Both the position numbers and the translations under genes were made by a program. The notes under the pieces are model-generated. The model was not told the DNA's origin, made no database searches, and saw only the letters and a list, made by a program, of their open reading frames with translations. A stretch of DNA of 64,000 bases, from NCBI RefSeq assembly GCF_001642575.1, contig NZ_LXNG01000058.1, positions 1-64,000 on the forward strand, read 5' to 3'. Source of the DNA: Xanthomonas floridensis. GTDB lineage: Bacteria; Pseudomonadota; Gammaproteobacteria; Xanthomonadales; Xanthomonadaceae. Positions 35,891 through 45,595 of the stretch are shown piece after piece (the stretch's first letter is position 1; each line of letters starts with the position of its first letter).

Positions 35891-38827
35891 ATGAACAAGC
35901 TGCATCGTAGTACCCGTCATACGCCGCTGGCCGCCGCGCTCGCGGCAGCACTCACCCTGGTAACCGCCCAGGCCGCCGCGCAGGACACAGGTAATACCGC
36001 CGGTGTCACCGAGTTGGACAAGGTCATGGTCAAGGGCGTGCGCGGCGCGCAGGCCGAGGCCATCGAGAACAAGCGCACCGCTGCGCAGATCATCGATTCG
36101 ATCTCGGCCGAAGACATCGGCAAGCTGCCCGACGTCACCATCACCGACTCGCTGCAGCGCGTGCCGGGCGTGCAGATCCGGCGGTCGGCCGGCGAGGGCT
36201 CGCAGCTCAACATCCGCGGCATGCCGCAGGTGCAGACCACCATGAACGGCGAGTTGTATCTGAGCGCCGGTGGTGGCGACCAGTTCGGCCAGCCGAACAT
36301 CGGCCGCGCGCAACCGGATTTCGTCGACATCCCGCCGACGCTGTTCAGCGGCGTGGACGTGATCAAGTCGCCTACCGCTGCCGACCTGGATGGCGGCATC
36401 AGCGGTACGGTATCGCTCAAGACCCGCCGCCCGTTCGACCTGCCGGAAGGCTGGACCTTCAGTGGCCAGGCCGAAGGCTCCTACGGCGACCGCGTGCAGG
36501 AACTCAACGAGTTGTACTCGGGCCTGGCCAGCTTCCGCACCGAGCGCTGGGGCGCCTTGCTGGCCGTGTCGTACTCCGATGCCACGCTGGAGAACAAGCA
36601 CCCCAGCGTGTATTCCAACGGTGCGCAGAAATCCACTGAGCAGAATGTGGGCTTCGATTTCAACGGCGACGGCCGCATCGGCAGCAATACCGATCCGTCC
36701 AACCTGCCGCGCGATTACTTCTACAACTGGGTCGCCACTGAGCTGGACAACCGCAGCACCGACCGCCAGCGCACCGGCGTCAACGGCTCGTTCCAGTTCA
36801 ACATCAACGACTCCTGGACAGTGCTGGCCGACGCGGCCTACACCAAGCTCGAAGATCACGACACCTCGGTGGCCGCGCAGCTGCATACCGGTTGGGCAAC
36901 CAATCAGTTGCAGCCGGGATCGGTGGTCGATCCCAACGGCGTGCTCGAATACGGCCAGTTCCGCTATAACCGCTTCCAGGCGCACTCGATGGCTGGTGTC
37001 GCCGATTCGGATTCGCTCAACACCAATCTGGAATTGCGCTTCGATGACGGCGGTCCGTTCCGTGCGTCGTTCCGTTGGGTGCATGGTGATGCGCAGCGTA
37101 CCTACGACGAAGCGCGCGCCGATGCGGTGGTGACACGCGGCGATCAGATCACGCGTGCCGGCGGCGTCACCCAATGGGCGAATGCCAACGGCTTGCCGAC
37201 AGTGGATGCCTCGGTGGATTTCCGTGGCACCTACCCGGCGGTCAACCTGGGCACCGATGTGTCCAACCCGGACAACTGGCAGCTGATGTCCACCTGGGCA
37301 CAGGGCAACAAGATCGAAGCGACGATGGATGCGTTCCGTGCCGACGGCACCTTCGAGTTCGATGAGGGCGTGGTGCGCGGCTTCCAGTTCGGTATCCGTT
37401 ACGGCGAGCGCGAGGTCAAGCTCGATACCTATCGCTACCTGTCGCCGGTCTCGACGACCTGCGCCGACCCGAACCGTTCGTTGTACTACTTCAAGGACCC
37501 GCTGATCGTGGATACCTGCAGCGGCGTCTCCGAGGCGCGGCTGCTGCCGTTCAATTCGATTCCCGGTTACTGGGCTTACTTCAACGACTTCGATCCGCTC
37601 AAGGTCACCGGCCTGGGCAGCCAGGGCTTGCCGGCGATCAATCCGCAGGTCATGAAAGACCCGGTGGCCTATCTCAACAGCCTGTACCCGGGCAACGTGG
37701 CCTACCAGCAGGCGGCAGACTCCTACAAGGTCACCGAGAAGAGCACCGCGGCGTACTTCCTGGCGAACCTGGAAGGCGGCACCGGCAGCGCGCTGCCGTG
37801 GACAGCCAATATCGGTGCGCGCATCGTGCAGACCAAGCTGGCGATCGATCAGTATCTGAGTAGCGGCAATGTGTTTATCGGCAATGTCGAATGGAACGGC
37901 GTGAGCCCGGCCATCGGCACCAATCGCTTGAACCGTCAGTACACCGACGTGCTGCCCACCGCCAACCTGTCGCTGGATATCACCGATGCGCAGAAACTGC
38001 GCTTTGCCTACAACAAGGCGGTGGCCCGTCAGGACCTGCCCGATCTCGGTCGCGGCCTGGTGAGTTTCTATGCGGTCAACGGCACGCCGCCGCGTAACCC
38101 GTCGTTGCCATCGGATGCGGTGTTGTTCCTCAATGGCCGCTCCGGTAACCCGGATCTGGATCCCTATCGCGCCACCAACTACAACGCCTCATGGGAATGG
38201 TATTTCTCCGATGCGTCGCTGATCAGCGTGGGCGCGTTCCTGATCGACGTGAAGTCGTTCCCCACCACCGTGACCAATATCGAGCTGTTGCCCGATGCCG
38301 ATGGCGTGGCGCGTCTGGGTGGCCCGGTGGAACGCATCGTCAACGGCGGTGGCGGCAAGATCAAGGGCTTTGAAATTGGCTATCAGCAGGCCTTCGATTT
38401 CCTGCCCGGCTGGTTGAGCGGCTTCGGTACCAACATCAACTACACCTTCTCAGACGCCGATACCGACAACACCGATATTGAAGGCAACACGCTTCCGATC
38501 GGCGACAACTCCAAGCACCAGGCCAATGCGGTGCTGTGGTATCAAAAGGACAAGCTGCAGGCACGTGTGGCCTACAACTGGCGCAGCAAGCGTTTCAGCC
38601 AGGTCAACAGCGGTGCCTGGGGTGACGAGCTGGCGATCTGGAACGACGATGTCGGCTATCTGGACGCCTCCTTCAGCTATGACGTCAATGACCATCTGAC
38701 GCTGTACGCGCAGGCCACCAACCTCACCGGTGAAAGCGAGCGCCGTTACGCGCAGTGGACCAACCATTACTACGACCAGAACATCTTCGAGCGTCGTTAC
38801 TACGCTGGTCTGCGTTTGCGCTTCTGA
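35891..38827 (+). CDS. TonB-dependent receptor, carbohydrate-uptake type
   Basis: 978 residues. A signal peptide (MNKLHRSTRHTPLAAALAAALTLVTAQAAA) is followed by a TonB box region (TELDKVMVKGVR). The plug contains NKRTAAQIIDSISAEDIGKLPD, VTITDSLQRVPGVQIRR and LNIRGMPQVQTTMNGE, the pattern of the large xanthomonad/caulobacterial receptors for oligosaccharides. The barrel ends in YYAGLRLRF. It should transport a plant-derived oligosaccharide released by the adjacent glycosidases. GGGAGGGG lies seven bases before the ATG. It follows the GH2 gene after three hairpins and ends at a strong terminator. Confidence 0.92.
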   Translation: MNKLHRSTRHTPLAAALAAALTLVTAQAAAQDTGNTAGVTELDKVMVKGVRGAQAEAIENKRTAAQIIDSISAEDIGKLPDVTITDSLQRVPGVQIRRSAGEGSQLNIRGMPQVQTTMNGELYLSAGGGDQFGQPNIGRAQPDFVDIPPTLFSGVDVIKSPTAADLDGGISGTVSLKTRRPFDLPEGWTFSGQAEGSYGDRVQELNELYSGLASFRTERWGALLAVSYSDATLENKHPSVYSNGAQKSTEQNVGFDFNGDGRIGSNTDPSNLPRDYFYNWVATELDNRSTDRQRTGVNGSFQFNINDSWTVLADAAYTKLEDHDTSVAAQLHTGWATNQLQPGSVVDPNGVLEYGQFRYNRFQAHSMAGVADSDSLNTNLELRFDDGGPFRASFRWVHGDAQRTYDEARADAVVTRGDQITRAGGVTQWANANGLPTVDASVDFRGTYPAVNLGTDVSNPDNWQLMSTWAQGNKIEATMDAFRADGTFEFDEGVVRGFQFGIRYGEREVKLDTYRYLSPVSTTCADPNRSLYYFKDPLIVDTCSGVSEARLLPFNSIPGYWAYFNDFDPLKVTGLGSQGLPAINPQVMKDPVAYLNSLYPGNVAYQQAADSYKVTEKSTAAYFLANLEGGTGSALPWTANIGARIVQTKLAIDQYLSSGNVFIGNVEWNGVSPAIGTNRLNRQYTDVLPTANLSLDITDAQKLRFAYNKAVARQDLPDLGRGLVSFYAVNGTPPRNPSLPSDAVLFLNGRSGNPDLDPYRATNYNASWEWYFSDASLISVGAFLIDVKSFPTTVTNIELLPDADGVARLGGPVERIVNGGGGKIKGFEIGYQQAFDFLPGWLSGFGTNINYTFSDADTDNTDIEGNTLPIGDNSKHQANAVLWYQKDKLQARVAYNWRSKRFSQVNSGAWGDELAIWNDDVGYLDASFSYDVNDHLTLYAQATNLTGESERRYAQWTNHYYDQNIFERRYYAGLRLRF

Positions 38828-38982
38828 CCCGATGTGTCGATGTGCGACACGGCGCACCCCCGCGTCGTGTTGCACATGGTCTTCTGTCGTCCCTCTCCAA
38901 GCGGTCATTGCGCGTTCTTCCCGTCGCCGGTGTTTCCCGGCGCTGCAGTACGTCCGACGTTACGTCGGGCACCCTCCCATTC

Positions 38983-39018
38983 GGCCGCATCGTCGGGAAG
39001 CGATGTGGCCGTTTTTTT
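38983..39018 (+). terminator. Rho-independent terminator of the TonB-receptor transcript
   Basis: A 10-bp stem with one G-U pair (GGCCGCATCG and CGATGTGGCC) and an 8-nt loop is followed by G and seven T residues. It lies 156 bp after the receptor stop codon. Confidence 0.85.
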
Positions 39019-39520
39019 GTGCGTAATGGCACATCGATTTGTGGCGTAATGCCTGCAGTTGAAATGTCGCCATGGACAGTCGCTGGATCTGTGCCCAACC
39101 GCAATATTTGACGATTGCTTATGGCTGATATGCGGCGTAGTTTCCGCATGGCGAACACACCACCCCGTTCGCAGGCACAGCATCCCATGCTGCTCGCTCA
39201 TTCGCTCCCTGGAGATACTCCGAACATCGCAGAGGCAACCGGCGCAACGATTATCTCGACGCGACCGTGTTGGCCTCCAAGGAATCTGAGGTCTTAGGCG
39301 AATCGTCCCAAATTGCAGGCAGGCCAACGGCCTGGTTTCTGTCTGGGCGTCGCTGAATTATTGCCGCGCAACGACTCTTCGGCGGGACGCTGACGGAGCG
39401 TCATCGAGTGGCTCCAGACATCTCTGATGGGCGCTCTGAAAGAAAGGAGCAACGCAAGCCAAAAAAGGCAGTGCTGCAATGCGTGTCGATAAACACCATC
39501 CAATCATCAAGGTGAATCTC
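39019..39520. other. Promoter/leader region of the GH6 cellulase gene
   Basis: About 500 bp without a gene. It must hold the promoter of the exocellulase gene. The frame is open upstream to 39479 but lacks signal-peptide character before 39521. TTCGC occurs at 39168 and 39201 but with 28 bp between, not the 15 bp of a HrpX (PIP) box. Confidence 0.4.
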
Positions 39521-41209
39521 ATGAAATCCAGCAAAGGCATCCGTCGTCACTTCAAGCGCACGATGGCGCTATCGCTGTTGGCGGTGAATCCGCTGTTCGT
39601 CGCGACGGTCTGCGCGCAGGTCCATGTCGATAATCCCTTTGTGGGCGCCACCGGTTATGTGAATCCGGATTACGCCAAGAAGGTCGATGCATCGATTGCA
39701 AAGGTCAAAGGCGTGCCGTTGAAGGCCAAAATGGGCGTGGTCAAGACCTATCCCACCGCGGTGTGGCTGGATCGTATCGCCGCGATCAGTGGCGGTTCGC
39801 AGAACGCCGGGCGGCTGGGGTTGCGCGGCCATCTGGATGCCGCATTGGCGCAGAAAAAGGCCAATACGCCGATTACCGCCAGTTTCGTCATCTACGATCT
39901 GCCGGGCCGCGATTGCCATGCGTTGGCGTCCAACGGCGAGCTGCCGCTGACGCCGGCAGCGCTGGAGCGCTACAAGAAAGAATATATCGATGTGATTGCC
40001 GGGATCTTCGCCGATCCAAAATACAAGGATATTCGCATCGTCAACGTGATCGAGCCGGACAGCCTGCCGAACCTGGTCACCAATTTGAATGACATGCGCT
40101 GCGCCCTGGCCAGTTCCACCGGCATTTACGAAGAGGGCATCAAGTATGCCCTTAATAAGCTGCATGCCATCCCCAATACCTACAATTATCTGGATATCGG
40201 TCACTCCGGGTGGTTGGGTTGGGACAGCAATCGTGGCCCATCGATTTCGCTGTATACCCGGGTCGTGCAGGGCACCACTTCCGGGTTGGCGAGCGTGGAC
40301 GGATTTGTCACCAATACCGCCAATACCACGCCGTTGAACGAGCCGAATCTTCCCAATCCCGAGTTGAGCATCAACGGGCAGCCGATCAAGTCGTCGAAAT
40401 ACTACGAATGGAATCCGTATTTTGACGAAACCGACTTTACTCAGGCGCTGTATAACGGCTTTGTCAGCGCAGGTTGGCCGAGCACCATCGGGTTTATCGT
40501 CGATACGGGCCGCAATGGCTGGGGCGGACCCAATCGTCCGGTCGGTGCGTCCGGCAGCGATATCAATACTTATGTGAACTCCGGTCGTATCGATCGCCGC
40601 TTCCATCGCGGCAACTGGTGCAATCAGAAGGGCGCGGGGATCGGCGAATTGCCGACCGCGGCGCCGGGCCCGCATCTGGATGCCTATGCCTGGGTCAAGC
40701 CGCCGGGCGAATCCGATGGCTCCAGCACCCTCATTCCGAACAATGAGGGCAAGGGCTTTGATCGCATGTGCGATCCCACCTACACCACGGCCGATGGCGT
40801 GTTGACCGGAGCGTTCCCGGGCGCGCCAATTTCCGGTGCCTGGTTCCACAACCAGTTCGTCGAGCTGGTGAACAACGCGTACCCGGCGATCGCAACGGCC
40901 AGTGCCGCTTCTGTCGCGTCGACGACGCCACGCGTGGCACCGGGCGCCACCCGTGGCCTCACCGCGATGGGCGGCGATGCCCGGGTCCGCCTCAGCTGGT
41001 CGCCGGTGGCAGGGGCAACCAGCTACACCGTGCAACGGCGCGCCGGCAGCACGGGGGCCTTCGTGACCGTCGATGCCAATGTGGCCTCTGCGTCCTACCT
41101 CGATCAGTCGGTCACCAATGGGGCCAGCTACGACTACGTGGTGAGCGCAAACGGCGTGGCAGGAACGAGCGCACCATCGGCAGTCGTGCGCGCGCGGCCA
41201 GGCAAGTGA
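39521..41209 (+). CDS. cbsA: Secreted GH6 cellobiohydrolase (exo-cellulase) with C-terminal FnIII domain
   Basis: 562 residues. A signal peptide ends near TVCAQ (residue ~31). The GH6 catalytic domain (~35-460) carries the family signature YDLPGRDCHA (D131) and the catalytic acid D180 in VIEPDSLPN. A short Ala/Ser/Thr linker leads to a fibronectin type III domain (~480-562; VRLSWSPVAGATSYTVQRR ... YDYVVSANGVAG). No cellulose-binding module is present. This matches CbsA of Xanthomonas, a type II-secreted cellobiohydrolase whose intact presence is associated with vascular pathogenicity. Start ATG 39521 is chosen because the basic, then hydrophobic signal starts there. Reading frame intact. Confidence 0.9.
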   Translation: MKSSKGIRRHFKRTMALSLLAVNPLFVATVCAQVHVDNPFVGATGYVNPDYAKKVDASIAKVKGVPLKAKMGVVKTYPTAVWLDRIAAISGGSQNAGRLGLRGHLDAALAQKKANTPITASFVIYDLPGRDCHALASNGELPLTPAALERYKKEYIDVIAGIFADPKYKDIRIVNVIEPDSLPNLVTNLNDMRCALASSTGIYEEGIKYALNKLHAIPNTYNYLDIGHSGWLGWDSNRGPSISLYTRVVQGTTSGLASVDGFVTNTANTTPLNEPNLPNPELSINGQPIKSSKYYEWNPYFDETDFTQALYNGFVSAGWPSTIGFIVDTGRNGWGGPNRPVGASGSDINTYVNSGRIDRRFHRGNWCNQKGAGIGELPTAAPGPHLDAYAWVKPPGESDGSSTLIPNNEGKGFDRMCDPTYTTADGVLTGAFPGAPISGAWFHNQFVELVNNAYPAIATASAASVASTTPRVAPGATRGLTAMGGDARVRLSWSPVAGATSYTVQRRAGSTGAFVTVDANVASASYLDQSVTNGASYDYVVSANGVAGTSAPSAVVRARPGK

Positions 41210-41215
41210 TGAGCT

Positions 41216-41245
41216 CGCAGGGCACCAGTACGGTGGTGCCCTGCG
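41216..41245 (+). terminator. GC-rich hairpin directly after the GH6 gene
   Basis: A perfect 12-bp stem (CGCAGGGCACCA and TGGTGCCCTGCG) with a GTACGG loop begins seven bases after the stop codon. There is no T-run, so termination may be inefficient or it may protect the 3' end. Confidence 0.55.
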
Positions 41246-41533
41246 GCGGTGGCGGCTGGGCTGGCTGCGTGTCGGCCCGGTCGTTACCGTGTCGTTGATG
41301 CCCCCCTAGGTCATGGCGGCCACCCGGCCGCCATGGATGCGATGCAAGCGTGCATGCACCAGCGTTGGGTTCCTTGACGGCGTGTTCTGCCTGCCCAGCG
41401 CTCATCCCTGCAGCGGGATCTCAACGCGATGCCACACGCGCCTGTCTGTCGACATGCAGCGCGCTGACCTGGCGCACGCATTGCACGACCGAAGATCGAT
41501 CTTCGCCGGCGGCACCAGGCCCCGGAATCGCCA
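41246..41533. other. Convergent gap between GH6 and LacI genes, second hairpin
   Basis: It contains a further perfect 10-bp hairpin (CATGGCGGCC at 41312-41321, GGCCGCCATG at 41326-41335). Being symmetric it could serve either converging gene. No gene is seen. Confidence 0.45.
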
Positions 41534-42586
41534 TTACCCAGCAGACGGCCCCGCCGTCGAACCGCGCTTGACCACGGTGTACTTCATCACCTGATGCACG
41601 CCGGCGGCCGCATCGCCCTTGCGCCGTTGCCGAATGGCATCGGCAAGCAGCGACACCGCCGCACGGCCCATCGCAGTGACCGGCTGATGCACGGTGGTGA
41701 GTTCAGGCCAGATGGTGGTCGCGACCGGCGTGTCGTCGAACCCAGCCACCGACACATCCTCCGGCACCCGCAGGCCGAGACCATGGGCAACGGCCACCGC
41801 GGCAGCGGCCATGTCGTCGTTGCTGCAAAAGATGGCGGTTGGCGGCTGCGGCTGGGCGAGCAGGCTGCGTGCGGCCAGCAGGCCGGAGTGATAGGTGAAC
41901 AGTCCATCGGCGATCAGGTCGTCGGCAAGCGCTAGCCCGGCGGCCTGCAGGCTGTCGGCATAGCCGTTGGCACGCAGCGCGCTTGGGGTGTGCTTCGGAT
42001 CGCCCTTGATCAGCGCAATACGCCGATGACCGAGTTCGATCAGGTGATCGACGATGGCGCGCGCGGCCTGGTAATCATCGATGCGCACCGAACTGATTTG
42101 CGCCATCGGCGCGCCGCTGGCCACGGCCACGACAGGAATGCCGCGCGCATCCAGCTCGGCAATGGTCTGGCGCGAGTCGCATAACGGCGGCGGCAGGATG
42201 ACGCCATCCACGCCTGCCGCCAGCAGACGTTCGGTGGCGGCGCGCTGGCTGCGGATGGCACCGCATTTTTCCACCAGCACCTGGCTACCATTGAGGCTGC
42301 TCTGTTCGAGCAGCCCCAGCATGAATTGATTGAGATAGGCGGCGCTGGGGTTGCTGTACAGCACGCCGATCCGTAGCAGGCCGCTGGTACGTAATGAGCG
42401 GCCGGCCAGATTGGGCCGGTAGCCCAAGGCCTGTACCGATGCCTCCACCCGTGCCCGCATGTCCTGGCCGACATGCGGGTGCCGGTTGATGACGCGCGAT
42501 GCGGTCATCGGCGATACACCGGCGTGTTTGGCGACGTCCAGCAAGGTCGCCGCATTGTTCGCACTGCGTTGCCGCTTGGCCACCAT
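41534..42586 (-). CDS. LacI-family transcriptional regulator
   Basis: 350 residues. The N-terminal helix-turn-helix and hinge are TLLDVAKHAGVSPMTASRVINRHPHV...RPNLAGRSLRT. The periplasmic-binding-like sensor domain follows (LRIGVLYSNPSAAYLNQFMLGLLEQ, GVDGVILPPP, VRIDDYQAARAIVDHLIELGHRRIALIKG, FCSNDDMAAAAVAVAHGLGLRVPEDVSVAGFDD). It should bind a sugar and control nearby catabolic genes. Its place at the end of the glycosidase/TonB cluster and the palindrome at 32124-32135 suggest it governs the GH97/GH2 pair. It runs opposite to the cellulase gene. Confidence 0.9.
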   Translation of the reverse strand: MVAKRQRSANNAATLLDVAKHAGVSPMTASRVINRHPHVGQDMRARVEASVQALGYRPNLAGRSLRTSGLLRIGVLYSNPSAAYLNQFMLGLLEQSSLNGSQVLVEKCGAIRSQRAATERLLAAGVDGVILPPPLCDSRQTIAELDARGIPVVAVASGAPMAQISSVRIDDYQAARAIVDHLIELGHRRIALIKGDPKHTPSALRANGYADSLQAAGLALADDLIADGLFTYHSGLLAARSLLAQPQPPTAIFCSNDDMAAAAVAVAHGLGLRVPEDVSVAGFDDTPVATTIWPELTTVHQPVTAMGRAAVSLLADAIRQRRKGDAAAGVHQVMKYTVVKRGSTAGPSAG

Positions 42587-42637
42587 CGTGTGTGCTCGTC
42601 CTGGAGTAGAAGCGCAAGCGTGCGACGCGGTACCAGC

Positions 42638-44056
42638 TTACTCGTTCGGCGGCTGCACGGCGCTGGCGCGGCTGCCGAAATCGCCATCGGCTTCGGCCGC
42701 CAGATACGCAAACACGGTGTAGGCGGCCACGTTTTGCGCAAGCGCCTTCGGGTCGATCTTGTCCAGCGTGTCGTCGGCGGTGTGGTGCAGGTCGAAGTAG
42801 TCAGTGCCATCCTGCGCCAGCCACGCCCAGGCACCGCCCTTGGCGGAAATCGGCCCGACATCTGGGCCGGGGCCGCCCTTGCTCGGCTCATACGCGATGC
42901 CCAGCGGCGCAAGCACGTCGGCGATCTGCTTGGTCGCTGCCCGCGAGTCCTCTGGCGCAGCCGCGCCGGTGTTGAACGCGTAGATGCGCCCGGCGCCGAA
43001 ATCGCTCTCCGCGCCGATCTGATGCAGCGCCATGTCCTTGGCATCCTTGCCGTGCGCGGCGGCATACGCCTTGCCGCCGTACAAGCCCTGTTCTTCGTTG
43101 GCGAAGGCCACCACGCGGATGCTGCGCTTGGGTGCCTGCTTGAGTTGCCCGATCAGGTGGCCTGCCGCCATGGTGATCGCCACACCGGCGCCGTCGTCGA
43201 TCGCGCCGGTGCCCAGATCCCACGAGTCCAGGTGCCCGCCGATCACCACCACTTCCTTGGGCTTGCTGCGCCCGGTGATCTCGCCAATCACGTTGTAGGA
43301 GGTCGCCGTGCCGTCCCAGCCGCAATCCAGCGCCAGACGGATGCGCGTGGCACCCAGGGCAGCAAGGCGGGCCAGCTGGTTGGCATCGGGCACCGACAAC
43401 GCCGCCGCCGGCACCGGGGTCAGCCCCTCATCGAACCGGGTGATGCCGGTATGCGGCACGCGATGCGAATCGGTGCCGGCCGAGCGCATCACGAATCCGA
43501 TCGCGCCCTTGCGGATCGCTTCCGACGGGCCCTTGCTGCGCACCGCGCCGCTGTTGCCGTAATCCTTGCCGTCGCGCGCCTTGACCATCTGGTAGTCGAC
43601 GAAGGCGATCTTGCCGGCCAGCGATCCGGCAGGTGCGGCCTGCAACGCGGCGAGATTCTCGAAGCGCACCACCTCGCCTTCGACGCTGCCGCCCGGGCTG
43701 CCGCCCAGTGCGGTGATGGTCAGCGGTTGCGCATGCGCGCCAAGCACGGCGGCGCGCTCGCTGCGGCGTTCCCACTTGGGAAAGGTCACCGGCTCGGTCC
43801 ACACCTTGTCGAAACCCAATGACTGGAACTTGGCCTTTGCCCAGGCCACGGCACGCGGATCGGCTTCCCCGCCGGCAATGCGCGGGCCCACTTCGGTGGT
43901 CAGCGATTCAACCACCGCAAAACCGGTGCTGTCGGCCAGCGCCTGCTCGCGCAGCTGCGCGGCGGTGCGCAGCGCGCTGTCCGGGATGGTGGTCGGTGCG
44001 GCACAGGCGGACGCGCAGGCGAGCAGGGCGGAGATGGCAACAGCGAGGCGACGCAT
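42638..44056 (-). CDS. M28-family zinc metallopeptidase (carboxypeptidase Q-like), exported
   Basis: 472 residues. The signal peptide MRRLAVAISALLACASACA may be a lipoprotein or a cleaved signal. A PA-type insert lies at ~130-260. The M28 domain carries the dinuclear zinc site: GGHLDSWDLGTGAIDDGAG, FANEEQGLYGG, AESD and HHTADDTLD. It hydrolyses peptides, probably dipeptides or N-terminal residues, in the periplasm. The start at 44056 is preferred over 44071 since the signal peptide starts there. The LacI gene follows 51 bp downstream on the same strand, but a common transcript is uncertain. Confidence 0.9.
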   Translation of the reverse strand: MRRLAVAISALLACASACAAPTTIPDSALRTAAQLREQALADSTGFAVVESLTTEVGPRIAGGEADPRAVAWAKAKFQSLGFDKVWTEPVTFPKWERRSERAAVLGAHAQPLTITALGGSPGGSVEGEVVRFENLAALQAAPAGSLAGKIAFVDYQMVKARDGKDYGNSGAVRSKGPSEAIRKGAIGFVMRSAGTDSHRVPHTGITRFDEGLTPVPAAALSVPDANQLARLAALGATRIRLALDCGWDGTATSYNVIGEITGRSKPKEVVVIGGHLDSWDLGTGAIDDGAGVAITMAAGHLIGQLKQAPKRSIRVVAFANEEQGLYGGKAYAAAHGKDAKDMALHQIGAESDFGAGRIYAFNTGAAAPEDSRAATKQIADVLAPLGIAYEPSKGGPGPDVGPISAKGGAWAWLAQDGTDYFDLHHTADDTLDKIDPKALAQNVAAYTVFAYLAAEADGDFGSRASAVQPPNE

Positions 44057-44166
44057 GCAGGGCGGCTCCAAACGACAAGGGGGACCCCGAGCTTATCAGC
44101 GCAAGGTCCCCCGTCCGCGTGCGAAAGGTCATCCTTCCGCGCGAAGCGCGCAACGGATGTGCCCGG

Positions 44167-44598
44167 TCAGGGCGTGGTCGGCGGCTTGAGTGTGTCGTTC
44201 TTGAGCGAGTCGCGGATCTCGCGCAGCAACAGCACTTCTTCGCTCGGGCCCTTCGGTGCATCCGGCTTGCGATGGGTGACGCGGTTGATCAACTTGACCA
44301 CCAGGAAGATGGCGAAGGCGATGATCACGAACTGCACGACGGTGTTGATGAAGTCGCCATAGCCGATCGCCACGGCCGGAACTTCCTTGCCGGTGGCATC
44401 GACGCCGGCCGGCTTGAGCACCCACGCCAGCCGCGAAAAATCCACGTTGCCGATGGCCCAGCCGATGGGCGGCATGATGATCTTTTCGACCAGCGCGGTG
44501 ACGATTTTGCCGAATGCCGCGCCGATGACCACACCGACCGCAAGATCGATGACGTTGCCACGCATCGCGAATTGCTTGAACTCGCTGACCATTCCCAT
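44167..44598 (-). CDS. mscL: Large-conductance mechanosensitive channel
   Basis: 143 residues, the normal MscL length. TM1 region FKQFAMRGNVIDLAVGVVIGAAFGKIVTALVEKIIMPPIG, a periplasmic loop, TM2 GDFINTVVQFVIIAFAIFLVVKLIN and a cytoplasmic helix EEVLLLREIRDSLKN are all in order. It opens under membrane tension at osmotic downshock. The start MGMVSEF at 44598 is set by the upstream CTGGAGAG ribosome site and by the conserved N-terminal amphipathic helix. Confidence 0.96.
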   Translation of the reverse strand: MGMVSEFKQFAMRGNVIDLAVGVVIGAAFGKIVTALVEKIIMPPIGWAIGNVDFSRLAWVLKPAGVDATGKEVPAVAIGYGDFINTVVQFVIIAFAIFLVVKLINRVTHRKPDAPKGPSEEVLLLREIRDSLKNDTLKPPTTP

Positions 44599-44659
44599 TG
44601 TGCTCTCCAGATGCGGTTGCGGACCCACTGCCGCTACGCCGAGCGTAGCCCGGCGAATG

Positions 44660-45373
44660 TCAGCCGGCGATGATGCCGTGGCGTTCGGCCACGTTTTCCA
44701 GGCGCGCACTGAACTGATCGCCCGGCAGCAACGGCCCGACGCCGGCCGGCGTGCCCATGAAGATCAGGTCGCCCGCGCGCAGTGCATACAGCTTGGACAG
44801 CTCATGCAGGATTTCCGGCACGTTCCAGATCATCTGATCCAGCAGCGATTGCTGACGCACCTGTCCGTTGACTTCCAGCGACAGGTTCAACGCCTCCAGC
44901 GCGCCCACTTCGCCGGCGTGCACCAGCTCGCTGATCGGAGCGGAATGATCGAAACCCTTGGCGATATCCCACGGCAGCCCCTTGGCCTTGGCGGCGGCCT
45001 GCAGGTCGCGACGGGTCAGGTCCAGGCCCACGCCGTAGCCATAGATCAGGCCGTCGGCTTGCTCCACCGGCAACTCACCGGCCGGCGCATCGCTGCCCAA
45101 CGCCACCACCAGCTCTACTTCGTGATGCAGCTCGTTGGTACCGGGCGGGTAGGGGATGTGGTCACCATGACCGACCACGATGGCGTCGGCAGGCTTCATG
45201 AAGAAGGTCGGCTGCCCGCGGTCGGCCTTGGAAGCCGGCGCGCTGGCGCCCATCTCGCGCGCATGGTCGGCGAAGTTGCGGCCGACACAATAGATGCGGT
45301 GCACCGGAAACGTACCGCCGCCAACCACCGGAATGCGCGGAACGTCGGTGGCGGGAATCACATCGTGGGTCAT
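44660..45373 (-). CDS. Fumarylacetoacetate hydrolase (FAH) family protein
   Basis: 237 residues. FAH fold marks are YCVGRNFADHAREMG, PTFFMKPADAIV, LHHEVELVVALG, GYGVGLDLTRRDLQ, WDIAKGFDHSAPI and DLIFMGTPAGVGPL. The metal-binding Glu residues of the HEVEL block are present. Family members act as acylpyruvate hydrolases or oxaloacetate tautomerases/decarboxylases on small 2-keto acids in the cytoplasm; which one applies is uncertain. The start at 45373 (MTHDV) is supported by the conserved N-terminal length. Confidence 0.88.
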   Translation of the reverse strand: MTHDVIPATDVPRIPVVGGGTFPVHRIYCVGRNFADHAREMGASAPASKADRGQPTFFMKPADAIVVGHGDHIPYPPGTNELHHEVELVVALGSDAPAGELPVEQADGLIYGYGVGLDLTRRDLQAAAKAKGLPWDIAKGFDHSAPISELVHAGEVGALEALNLSLEVNGQVRQQSLLDQMIWNVPEILHELSKLYALRAGDLIFMGTPAGVGPLLPGDQFSARLENVAERHGIIAG

Positions 45374-45507
45374 GCACGCATCCTCGAACAGGGGACGCGT
45401 GAGTCTAGCTGCTACGCCGTGTCCGACGGAACCTTCACTGCTGAAACGCCAGAGGCGCATCGGCCGGCGTCGCGCCGCCGGGCGGTCAGGCAGGCGCCCA
45501 AGCGCAG

Positions 45508-45533
45508 ATCGGCATGTGCGACCACATGCCGAT
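45508..45533. repeat. Perfect hairpin related to the dispersed palindromic repeat
   Basis: An 11-bp perfect stem, ATCGGCATGTG (45508-45518) and CACATGCCGAT (45523-45533), with loop CGAC. Its arm CGGCATGTG is the same as in the repeats at 3762 and 22803, but the right arm is exact here. Confidence 0.65.
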
Positions 45534-45595
45534 GGGTGATGTGCAGGGGTGGAGCCAGGCGAAACGCGCCGCCAGGACGCAGCGGCAGGGCGTGC

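Noticed and set aside
39168..39205. HrpX PIP box ahead of cbsA
   Set aside because: Two TTCGC motifs exist but 28 bp apart instead of 15.
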